12,702 bases of DNA from Gemmatimonadaceae bacterium (GTDB lineage Bacteria > Latescibacterota > UBA2968 > UBA8231), in NCBI GenBank assembly GCA_002726335.1, contig PBSR01000211.1, positions 1-12,702 of the forward strand, read 5' to 3'. The notes below the pieces were generated by a model that ran no database searches, was not told the origin of the DNA, and saw only the letters and a list, made by a program, of their open reading frames with translations. The first letter of the stretch is position 1. The number at the start of each line of letters is the position of its first letter. The translations under genes were made by a program, and so were the position numbers. This document shows positions 1 through 6,684 of the stretch, in pieces.

Positions 1-2303
1 GAGTCGATGACCTGCAGTCCGGCGTTGCGCACCAGCACTCCCTCCTGACCGTTGCCCTCCAGGGCACAGCTGCGCAGCAACAGCGTACCGAAGCCGCTGG
101 CGTTGATGCCGCTGGTCGTGATCGTGTGCAGACCCACCCGGTCGAGGGTTGCATCCTCGAACAGCGTCAGTCGCAGACCGCTGGCCAGATGGTGCAGACG
201 GCTGTCGGCAAGACGAAAGCCGTCGGTCACATCACCGCCGAAAGCCACACCTGCCTGGGTCAGCGTCAGACCCTCGGCGTCCACGGTTCCGCCTTCCACG
301 AGCTGTACGCCAAACCACAGCTGCGTCGGGTCCGCCGAGTCGACGGTGAACTCCACGGGCGCCGAGCTGGTGCCCCGTACTGTCAGTGTGCCTTCGACGA
401 CCAGCTCCGTGAACCCCGGGCTCACACCGCGCAGCGACAGATCCTGCGGCGCAAAGCCGACGGTGGCACCCGCATCGACGACGAGCTCGGCGTCGGCGGG
501 AATGATGACGTCCCAGGGGACCGTCCGCGCCCCGGTCCAGGTCGTGCGCCCCGCCGGCAGACTGCCGCGTGTCACGCCCAGGGCGGCCCCCTCGAGGATC
601 AGTGCCCCCGAACTCACCGCCTCCTCGAGACCGACGCTGCCGGAGCCGGGCACCAGCACTCCCAGCCACTGCCGACCGGCGGCGCCCTGGCGGCCGATCC
701 GAACCGGATCGCTGGCGGTCCCGACGATGACGAGTTCTCCGTAGACGATGATCTCGCCACGGGTTGTATCAAAGCCGGCGGTGCGGCTGTCCCCGGCGGC
801 AAAGGTGACCTGCGTACCCGCGGCCAGAGTCAGTACGGCGCCCGCCTCGATCACGACGTCACCGTCCAGCAGCACCTCACCGGTCCAGGTCGTGTCGCCG
901 GCCACGTTGCCCTCCACCGGCTGCCGCAGCAGTACGTCCAGGCTCATCCGCCCTCCGGTCAGGGAGGTGATATTCTCCAGGGAGAAGCCCAGCAGGACAC
1001 CGCGGCGACCGCCTGCATGACCGCGGGCACCCGGGTTGGTGTCCCAGGACAGCCGTTGATAGTTGATCCCATCGAAGGGATCGGTGGCGTCCCCCTCGTT
1101 GCCGTTGTGGGAGGCAGCGTAGGCGGCGTCTCGAGCCCAGAAATCGAGGTTGTCGCCACCGGTGACCGGGTCGGCCACACTGCCGGGAAAACCACGATCG
1201 CCGAACAGGCCGTCGGCGCAGACCAGGTCGACCTGCTTGTGCCGCTCCTCGTCGTTGTCGGCGCGTTCGTCCACGTGCCATACCAGGAGCCCGCCTGCAG
1301 GGATGTTGCGGTTGTAGTAGCTGTCGGTGGACTGGCGGTTTTCCACGAGGAAGTACTCGTCCCCCGTCAACGGAATCTTCAACACTCGCCCGCCCCGATC
1401 GATCGGCTCCAGGATGATGCCTCTGCGACTGTCGGCGATCACCTCGAGACGCTCCTCTCCATCCCCTCCCAGCCAGCCGAGTTCGGCCAGCGACCAGGCA
1501 CTGAAGGCGTTGGGACCATCCTCGACGCCCCATCCCAGCGTCCCCAGTCCCATCAACCCCCACTTGCCGATCCCGGCCGAATCCTCGGCGGGATCGATCT
1601 CGCCGTCCGCCGCCACCGAGGATTGGTCGAAGAGATCCGGCAGGCCCAGCACGTGGGCGAATTCGTGACACATGGTCGCCGCCGTGACGGTGAAGACGTG
1701 ACCCCGCTGGGTCGTGCCACCAAATCCGGAGAACTGGCTGCGCACACGGATGACGCCACCGCTGGCGGCCTCGTCGTCGGACAGGAAGTCGGTATTCAGA
1801 CCGAGACTGGCCAGGCCGGTGGCGCCGCCGATGAGAAAGTTGCGTGGTACGGTGAGCAGGTTGATGAAGAGGACATCGACGTACCCATCATCGTCCCCGG
1901 AGTTGGGCACGCCATCGGGCCCGTCGTTGTCGAACCGGCCCATGTCGACGTCGGCGTCTGCCTGCTCGAGAATCTCGAGATTGAAGCGGGCGAACTGCCC
2001 GAGTGTACCAGCCGTCCGGGCCAGGTAGGCTGAGGCCGGCAGCCGGGACGCGTATCGTTTCGGCAAGACCTCGCCGCCGACGCGCAGAGCGCCCCCGGAC
2101 ATCTCGTCATAGAAGTGGGTGAAGCTGCCTTCGACGTCGGGATCGAACAGGTCGTCAGCCCAGGGCGGCTTGCGCCCATCCGTCGTTGCCTCGTCGGAGA
2201 AACGGGCGAAGATCACCAGGGCATTGTAGGTACCGGTGGTGGCTCGTGGCTGGGCAACTGCCGACACGGCGAGACAACCGATGCAGGCCAGCGCGTACAG
2301 CAC
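1..2303 (-). CDS. Secreted M6-family zinc metalloprotease, C-terminus cut by the window edge
   Basis: The minus frame is open from a TAG at about 2475 to the window edge, giving about 767 codons from the chosen start; no stop is reached. The zinc motif HEFAHVLGLPD (HExxHxxGxxD, H213, E214, H217, D223) is followed by LFDQ, a GLMG Met-turn-like stretch, AWSLAELGWL, YFLVENRQ and GLLVWHVDE. This series is typical of M6 (immune inhibitor A-like) peptidases, which are secreted endopeptidases. From about residue 440 the protein becomes a beta-rich region with an internal duplication, suggesting a beta-helix or surface-attachment domain. The start is uncertain. GTG at 2303 gives a short signal-like segment (LYALACIGCLAVSAVAQ) with no basic residue and no clear Shine-Dalgarno. 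A GTG at 2411 would add 36 residues but lies inside a hairpin. A CTG at 2336 would supply arginines. No convincing promoter is visible in the 202 bp upstream. Confidence 0.9.
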   Translation of the reverse strand, partial: MLYALACIGCLAVSAVAQPRATTGTYNALVIFARFSDEATTDGRKPPWADDLFDPDVEGSFTHFYDEMSGGALRVGGEVLPKRYASRLPASAYLARTAGTLGQFARFNLEILEQADADVDMGRFDNDGPDGVPNSGDDDGYVDVLFINLLTVPRNFLIGGATGLASLGLNTDFLSDDEAASGGVIRVRSQFSGFGGTTQRGHVFTVTAATMCHEFAHVLGLPDLFDQSSVAADGEIDPAEDSAGIGKWGLMGLGTLGWGVEDGPNAFSAWSLAELGWLGGDGEERLEVIADSRRGIILEPIDRGGRVLKIPLTGDEYFLVENRQSTDSYYNRNIPAGGLLVWHVDERADNDEERHKQVDLVCADGLFGDRGFPGSVADPVTGGDNLDFWARDAAYAASHNGNEGDATDPFDGINYQRLSWDTNPGARGHAGGRRGVLLGFSLENITSLTGGRMSLDVLLRQPVEGNVAGDTTWTGEVLLDGDVVIEAGAVLTLAAGTQVTFAAGDSRTAGFDTTRGEIIVYGELVIVGTASDPVRIGRQGAAGRQWLGVLVPGSGSVGLEEAVSSGALILEGAALGVTRGSLPAGRTTWTGARTVPWDVIIPADAELVVDAGATVGFAPQDLSLRGVSPGFTELVVEGTLTVRGTSSAPVEFTVDSADPTQLWFGVQLVEGGTVDAEGLTLTQAGVAFGGDVTDGFRLADSRLHHLASGLRLTLFEDATLDRVGLHTITTSGINASGFGTLLLRSCALEGNGQEGVLVRNAGLQVID
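204..899 (-). repeat. Two tandem ~116-residue units in the M6 protease C-terminus
   Basis: Residues of about 469-584 and 585-700 align as a direct duplication at the protein level. Each unit opens with TTWTG, continues through alternating hydrophobic beta-strand-like blocks (DVVIEAGAVLTL against DAELVVDAGATV, then ELVIVGTASDPVRI against TLTVRGTSSAPVEF) and ends with a WLGV or WFGV motif. The DNA of the two copies has diverged, so the duplication is old. The pattern resembles secreted right-handed beta-helix repeats; that fold is inferred, not shown. Confidence 0.6.
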
Positions 2304-2392
2304 GACCCGACCCGGAGTGCCAGTGTCCTGTCGCAGAGATGCGTTGACAGATTCGGACGTCGGGACGCCGGGCCCACAAGGCGCGCGATCGA

Positions 2393-2412
2393 TGTGGGTC
2401 AGTGGACCCACA
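2393..2412. repeat. Perfect 8-bp inverted repeat with 4-nt loop
   Basis: Arms TGTGGGTC and GACCCACA flank an AGTG loop in the gap between the Ser/Ala-rich gene and the M6 protease. There is no T-tract on either side, so an intrinsic terminator is unlikely. It lies about 90 bp upstream of the chosen protease start and covers the alternative GTG at 2411. An operator or mRNA hairpin is possible. Confidence 0.45.
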
Positions 2413-2505
2413 GAGTGAGCGCAACGCGGTGAGCCCGGATGGCCAGGCGTTCGAATGTTGACGGATTTCTGCTACAGGACACGAGACCGGTTGCGGTGGG
2501 GCAAG

Positions 2506-3339
2506 TTATCCGAGCAGATCGAAGGCGGAGCGGTTGAGGGTGGACAGGCCGAAACCGCCGGCTGTCCGACTGGGGCTGGCGGCACTGAGCAACAGGCGGC
2601 TGCCCTCATCGTTGCTCTGGAAGGCGCTGCGCAGTCCGGCGCGCTGCGCGTTGGCACCGCTGAGCGAAGACAGAGACCGCAGTCCACTGGAAGAGGACGA
2701 TGCACCCGAACTCCCGAGTGCGGTCAGCGGGCTGGAGGGACGAACCTGACCACGCAATCGAGTGACCAGTCCCTGGCCGGAACTGGGGAGGTCGAACAAT
2801 GACGTGCTTCGACGTCCACCATCCGACTGCACGATGCCGGAACTGAACTGCTGGACGCCCGACGAGGTGTCGCGCAGGGCTGACAGGCTCTGTCCGTTCT
2901 GCACGGAGTTGGCGCGGCTGGCGGCCAGACGACGGCTGGCGGCGATGGCAGCCAGGCCGACCTGGGCTCTCTCGGAGCGTGCGGCCTCGCGGGTCAGCGC
3001 CGATGTCGGCGGGGCGGAGGATGGTCTTGGGGCTGCCGGAGCTTCCGCGGCCGGTGGCGTGGACGCGGCGTCGGCTGCTGTGCTGTTGTCGACTGGCTCA
3101 GACGGCGTCGTCGAACGCACGGGGCTGCTGGCGGAGCGCGGCGGATTGGCCGTGGCACTCGAGAGAGTGGGCGCCCCCCCTTCGGTTGCCTGACGACGAG
3201 CGGCCAGGGCGGCGCGGCCGAAGCGACGATTATGCTCCGTGCTGTCGGCAGCCGACACAGACGAGTCGCGTCGCTGCAGGCGACTGGTGGCCCTGGCCAG
3301 ACCAGGAGCCGAATCTGTGGTGTTTGCGGTTTCGAGCAT
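2506..3339 (-). CDS. Ser/Ala-rich, probably disordered protein of unknown function
   Basis: This 277-residue protein matches no family I recognise. Ser, Ala, Arg, Pro and Thr dominate. Residues of about 55-115 are Pro/Ala/Ser/Thr-rich and linker-like. Residues of about 120-160 (AQVGLAAIAASRRLAASR) look like an amphipathic basic helix. The last third is Ser/Leu/Gly-rich with a run of five Ser, and the protein ends in FDLLG. There is no signal peptide or membrane segment. Codon use favours G or C in the third position, as in its neighbours, which supports real coding. It starts at ATG 3339, 107 bp after pafA, behind its own candidate promoter, but without a good Shine-Dalgarno. A role as a substrate or accessory factor of the tagging system, or as a structural protein, is speculation. 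Confidence 0.6.
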   Translation of the reverse strand: MLETANTTDSAPGLARATSRLQRRDSSVSAADSTEHNRRFGRAALAARRQATEGGAPTLSSATANPPRSASSPVRSTTPSEPVDNSTAADAASTPPAAEAPAAPRPSSAPPTSALTREAARSERAQVGLAAIAASRRLAASRANSVQNGQSLSALRDTSSGVQQFSSGIVQSDGGRRSTSLFDLPSSGQGLVTRLRGQVRPSSPLTALGSSGASSSSSGLRSLSSLSGANAQRAGLRSAFQSNDEGSRLLLSAASPSRTAGGFGLSTLNRSAFDLLG

Positions 3340-3342
3340 ATC

Positions 3343-3355
3343 TCTGTGACACAGA
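3343..3355 (-). promoter_or_regulatory. Short palindrome just before the Ser/Ala-rich gene
   Basis: TCTGTG and CACAGA flank a single T, forming a perfect inverted repeat that ends 3 bp before the ATG at 3339. It covers the place where a ribosome binding site would be. It could be a repressor operator or a structure affecting translation, but a 6-bp palindrome can occur by chance. Confidence 0.25.
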
Positions 3356-3390
3356 TAGTTACGTGCTCACTCAACACACCTCTGATAAAC

Positions 3391-3419
3391 AATGTACAGC
3401 GGTCACCCACCCCGATCAA
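3391..3419 (-). promoter_or_regulatory. Candidate sigma70-type promoter for the Ser/Ala-rich gene
   Basis: On the minus strand TTGATC (3419-3414) and TACATT (3396-3391) are separated by 17 bp, each matching four of six consensus bases. A run of six A lies upstream of the -35. The predicted start would leave a leader of about 45 nt before the ATG at 3339. The promoter suggests that this gene can be expressed separately from the proteasome operon. Confidence 0.4.
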
Positions 3420-3446
3420 GGCACTTTTTTCCTACCAGCTTGCTTG

Positions 3447-4862
3447 TCAGTCAATCTGTGACGGCTGGCCGCACTCCTTGATGAAAGCCTCGGTCTCGGC
3501 CTCGTAGGTCATGAAGGGATCGTCCAGGTTGAGGTATTTCTCGTCTTCCACATAGATGGAGTCCCAGTCGATGACGTAGCGGGACTTCTGTCCGGTCAGA
3601 GCGCGCATGACCGTGGAGCGCGCACGGGCCCGCGTATCCCCTGGTGGTTTGACGATGCTCTCGTCGATCTGTTTCTCCGCTACGACACCGCGTACGATGC
3701 CCCGCCGACGCAGATCGTGATACAGTCCCCGTTCAGGGTTCAGATTGTGGTACTCCAGATCGAGCGACTGGATCCACGGATCGCTCCACTCGATGCCCTC
3801 CTCTTCGATGAAGGTGTCAAGGAGCCACTTCTTCGTCACCCAGTCGATGCGGTCCACCAGCACCATCGGATCATGGGCGAGGGCGTCGAGTACCAGGCGC
3901 CACTCGTCGAGTACCCAATCTCCTTCCGGATCCTTGCCTCGCAGGTAGGTCTCGGCCAGCCTCAGGTACTGTCGCTGAATGTCCAGTGCTGTCGTCGTGT
4001 TGCCGTCCTCGAGTTGCACCTCCCACTTGCAGGTGAGATCGCGGGAGATATCCCGGATCGCCTGCACCGGATCGAGCAGCTTGACGTCCGGCACGACGCG
4101 CTCCTCGAGCAATTCGAGCATCAGCGCCGTGGTTCCCACCTTGAGGGCGGTGGCGTACTCCGACATGTTGGAGTCGCCGACGAGAAGATGCAGACGTCGG
4201 TATAACCCCCAGTCGGCCAGTGGTTCGTCGCGGGTGTTGATGATGGCCCGACTGAACTGAATCCACTGGTAGATTTCAGTGACGATGTGATCCGCCCGCT
4301 GGGAGATCTGGTATGTCACCTCACCTTCATCGCCGCTGCCATACTCGAAGATGTCGGTGTGACAGCCGACGCGTCCGGAGCCGGCATAGATCTGACGGCT
4401 GACGAAGAAGGGCAGGATCGCCGGCAACAACACCTGGGAGAAAGGGACGTCGCGGCGTACCAGGTAGTTCTCGTGACAGCCGAAGGTGGCCCCGGTGTAG
4501 TGGTCGATGTTGTTCTTGAAGAAGGCCGCGTCCTCGGCCCGACCCCGTTGATCGAGGGCCCGTTGCACCATGACTTCACCGGCACGGTCGGAGGCGACCA
4601 GGTCGAACAGTCCGCGACACTCGGGCGTGGCGTATTCAACATGACCCATGTCGATGTAGACCCGGCCGCCGTTGAACAGAAAGCCACCGTTGCCTGGCGG
4701 CTCGTCGCGGCCGCGATAGTGGATATCGACCATCCCCAGACCGTCACGATAGAACACCGTGTCCTTCGTCTTGACCGAGATGAAGTCGGGGCTGAGAAAG
4801 GGATCCGAATCCGGGGGCATGCAGCCGAATTCGGTTTCCAGACCGTAGATGCGGTTGCGCAT
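3447..4862 (-). CDS. pafA: UBact/Pup ligase PafA
   Basis: PafA uses ATP to phosphorylate the C-terminal Glu of the modifier and joins it to substrate lysines by an isopeptide bond. At 471 residues it is of normal family length, with a glutamine-synthetase-like fold. Visible motifs are RIYGLETEFG at the start (metal-binding E9 and E11), RVYIDMGHVEYATPEC with the catalytic Asp at D71, FKNNID, GCHENYLV, NTRDEP, RRLHLLVGDSNMSE and DWVTKKWLLD. It lacks the inserted loop (WDYDLENPRRDMRGF) found in the upstream paralogue, and its C-terminal DPFMTYEAETEAFIKE resembles PafA (DPF); both separate it from Dop. The ATG at 4862 has GGCGGA upstream at good spacing and lies 24 nt after prcA. It is the last gene of the proteasome run. 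No terminator hairpin is evident behind it. Confidence 0.93.
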   Translation of the reverse strand: MRNRIYGLETEFGCMPPDSDPFLSPDFISVKTKDTVFYRDGLGMVDIHYRGRDEPPGNGGFLFNGGRVYIDMGHVEYATPECRGLFDLVASDRAGEVMVQRALDQRGRAEDAAFFKNNIDHYTGATFGCHENYLVRRDVPFSQVLLPAILPFFVSRQIYAGSGRVGCHTDIFEYGSGDEGEVTYQISQRADHIVTEIYQWIQFSRAIINTRDEPLADWGLYRRLHLLVGDSNMSEYATALKVGTTALMLELLEERVVPDVKLLDPVQAIRDISRDLTCKWEVQLEDGNTTTALDIQRQYLRLAETYLRGKDPEGDWVLDEWRLVLDALAHDPMVLVDRIDWVTKKWLLDTFIEEEGIEWSDPWIQSLDLEYHNLNPERGLYHDLRRRGIVRGVVAEKQIDESIVKPPGDTRARARSTVMRALTGQKSRYVIDWDSIYVEDEKYLNLDDPFMTYEAETEAFIKECGQPSQID

Positions 4863-4886
4863 GGAAGTCCGCCGGGCAGCGTCCCT

Positions 4887-5666
4887 TCAGCGGAAACGCG
4901 CCAGCGCTCCTTCGAGGTCTGCCGCCGACAACAGGCGGAACTTCGTCTTCGTCGGCAGTGTGCGGTCGAGAACGGCCGCCTCGATGCGACCCACCTCGAG
5001 GGCGGTCCGCACCGCTGCTGTCACCTCTTCGTCCGTCACCGTTCTGTCGCCCTCCCCCTCCTCTTCGACATCCTCAGCCTCGGCGTGCACGCGGCCCACT
5101 CCCCAGGCGTCGATGGCTCGCTCCAGCGCCGCGGCGAGGGGGGCCTGGCGATCGTCTCCGGCGTGCAGACGTTCGAGAATGGCGGCGGCACTGTCGGCGG
5201 TGCCGGCGATGACAGCGGCATCAGCAGACGAGGAGAAAGTGCCGTCGGCGTCGATCGTGTAGAACGTCTCCAGCGGATCGGAGGGATCCAACTCGGTGAC
5301 GAGTACACGGGCGATGAAGGGCGAGCGGAAGATCTCGTCGAAGGCGGCTTTCATCTGCGGTCCCAGTCCGAAGGCGACCAGGCGTTGCAGGGACACGTCG
5401 CTGGCGGACAGGTTGAAGGCTTCCACGTGGGCGATATCGATGATCGCCTTGCGCAGCTTCTCGATGTCGGCGGGGTGACCGACACCGGCGGAGGCCACCT
5501 GGTTGTAGACCTCGAACACCTTGCGTGGCCCCGGCGTCGATGTCAGCAGCAGCACACCGTCGGCGTAGGAAACGCCGACGACGGGGCTGGCCCCCTCGAG
5601 CTGGTCCTCGAGATACTCGCGCCGGTTGCGGATCGCCTCGACCCAGCGATAGGGTTCGTCGAGCAC
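4887..5666 (-). CDS. prcA: 20S proteasome alpha subunit PrcA
   Basis: This protein forms the outer heptameric rings of the core particle and its gate; it is not catalytic. It has 259 residues, close to actinobacterial PrcA. The N-terminal helix region (RWVEAIRNRREYLE) is followed by VVGVSYADGVLLLTSTPGPRKVFEVYNQV, the usual alpha-subunit strand pair. K49 in PRKVFEVY aligns with the pocket lysine that binds the carboxylate of activator tails. The region just before the C-terminal strands (residues of about 195-214, EAEDVEEEGEGDRTVTDEE) is strikingly acidic. The last part, EAAVLDRTLPTKTKFRLL, is typical of the family. The start is GTG, 4 nt after the prcB stop, with the G-rich stop region supplying a weak ribosome site, so the two subunits are probably translationally coupled. 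Confidence 0.93.
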   Translation of the reverse strand: MLDEPYRWVEAIRNRREYLEDQLEGASPVVGVSYADGVLLLTSTPGPRKVFEVYNQVASAGVGHPADIEKLRKAIIDIAHVEAFNLSASDVSLQRLVAFGLGPQMKAAFDEIFRSPFIARVLVTELDPSDPLETFYTIDADGTFSSSADAAVIAGTADSAAAILERLHAGDDRQAPLAAALERAIDAWGVGRVHAEAEDVEEEGEGDRTVTDEEVTAAVRTALEVGRIEAAVLDRTLPTKTKFRLLSAADLEGALARFR

Positions 5667-5670
5667 GGCC

Positions 5671-6465
5671 TTACCCCCCTACCTGGAGACTGCTGTAGTG
5701 CGTCGCCAGGTCGGCTTCGGATACGTCGGTGATGCCGGCGGCGGTGACGCGCATGACCTGCGGGAAGATGGCGGCCGTCGACTTGTAGCCCCCCGTGGCC
5801 GTGTCGAACTCCGCCGCCGTCTCCAGCATCTGCAGCACGAGACGGAGCGCCTCGGCCTCGTCGCGTTCGGCGAAAGGCCGTTCCCAGCGATTGAGGAAGT
5901 AGAGCGCCCCCCGGATGATGGGCGAGCCGGAGCCGGTCGTGCAGAAATCGACGGTCTCGAAGTTGGCCCCGAGCACATCGTAGAAATAGATCCGCCCGCC
6001 GGTCTCAGGGCCGCTGTCTTCGTGTGTGATATAGATGGGGACGACGGCGCCGATGCCCTGCATCGCCATGGGCAGATTCTCGCGCAACAGGCGTGACAGC
6101 GTGCGCAGGCGACCGTCCAGGCTCAGCTCCTGCAACTGCGTGCGGCGATAGTGCTGGAAGGAGATCTCCAGCAGGCGGGCGATCTCGTAGGCGTTGGCGG
6201 GAGACCCCGACAGAGCCAGCACGGAACGATCGTCGACGGAGAGAACCTTGGCGGCGCGATCGTAGACGACGACGTTGCCCGCCGTCGCCCGCCGGTCACC
6301 GGCGACGAGTACACCGTCCCGGTAGCGCAGGGCCAGGATCGTCGTACCCTCTGTATGCGCCCCGGCAGACCCGTCACGTTCCGCTGCCCCTTCCGGTGCC
6401 GAGGGGAGCTGGCCGCGCTCCTTGAGGATGTTGAGAAAGTCGGCGCTCTCCATACCGCTGGTCAT
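5671..6465 (-). CDS. prcB: 20S proteasome beta subunit PrcB (Thr protease)
   Basis: This is the catalytic N-terminal-nucleophile hydrolase of the inner proteasome rings. The first 40 residues are a propeptide. Self-cleavage is expected between G40 and T41 in HTEG/TTILALRY, exposing T41 as nucleophile. The rest of the site is intact: D57 in GDRRAT is the Asp17 equivalent and K73 in RAAKV is the Lys33 equivalent. GSGSPIIRGAL and the later GGYKSTAAIFPQVMRVT are also typical. The length of 264 residues is slightly below actinobacterial PrcB because of a shorter propeptide. ATG 6465 is 9 nt after the ubact stop with AGG directly against it; the in-frame ATG four codons later is an alternative start and would not affect the mature protein. 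Confidence 0.95.
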   Translation of the reverse strand: MTSGMESADFLNILKERGQLPSAPEGAAERDGSAGAHTEGTTILALRYRDGVLVAGDRRATAGNVVVYDRAAKVLSVDDRSVLALSGSPANAYEIARLLEISFQHYRRTQLQELSLDGRLRTLSRLLRENLPMAMQGIGAVVPIYITHEDSGPETGGRIYFYDVLGANFETVDFCTTGSGSPIIRGALYFLNRWERPFAERDEAEALRLVLQMLETAAEFDTATGGYKSTAAIFPQVMRVTAAGITDVSEADLATHYSSLQVGG

Positions 6466-6474
6466 CCTGTCGGT

Positions 6475-6684
6475 CTACTGACCCGTGCGCTGGCGGTAGC
6501 GCCGTGCCTGGTTGGGATCCACCTTGCGCATCCGTCGCAGCAGGTCATCGGTGTTCGGCCGCTCCACCTTCGGACGACGGGGTCCGGACTCTTCGTTGCT
6601 GTCGTCGCCGCTGTCAGCCGGACCTTTCGGCCGCGGAGCACGATCCCGCAACTCGGGATTTCGATCTCTCATTTCGAGACTCAT
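6475..6684 (-). CDS. ubact: Ubiquitin-like protein modifier UBact (Pup-type)
   Basis: This is the small modifier attached by PafA and recognised by Mpa. It has 69 residues, is highly charged and rich in Arg, Asp, Glu and Pro, and is almost certainly disordered. The C-terminal block TDDLLRRMRKVDPNQARRYRQRTGQ is the hallmark of UBact rather than actinobacterial Pup, which ends in GGQ. The last residue is Gln (Q69), so Dop must convert it to Glu before conjugation. Lysines at 20, 39 and 54 could accept chains or self-modification. ATG overlaps the dop stop as ATGA and follows the best Shine-Dalgarno of the operon. Its place between dop and prcB matches the actinobacterial order. The family assignment rests on the tail motif, the length and the context. 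Confidence 0.95.
   Translation of the reverse strand: MSLEMRDRNPELRDRAPRPKGPADSGDDSNEESGPRRPKVERPNTDDLLRRMRKVDPNQARRYRQRTGQ

Noticed and set aside
126..2033. Plus-strand open frame of 635 codons
   Set aside because: It lies antisense to the M6 protease, whose frame carries HExxHxxGxxD and other family motifs; the product has no recognisable domain. It is a high-GC shadow.
2762..3193. Plus-strand open frame opposite the Ser/Ala-rich gene
   Set aside because: The minus frame is longer, has a consistent GC-rich third position and lies in line with the operon; the plus frame has no motif or ribosome site.
3420..3446. Possible terminator after pafA (A6 run)
   Set aside because: On the transcribed strand this is an A-run without a stable hairpin, so it does not fit an intrinsic terminator; it looks more like an upstream element of the next promoter.
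4287..5732. Plus-strand open frame of 481 codons
   Set aside because: It is antisense to pafA and prcA, which are certain from their motifs; no domain is visible.
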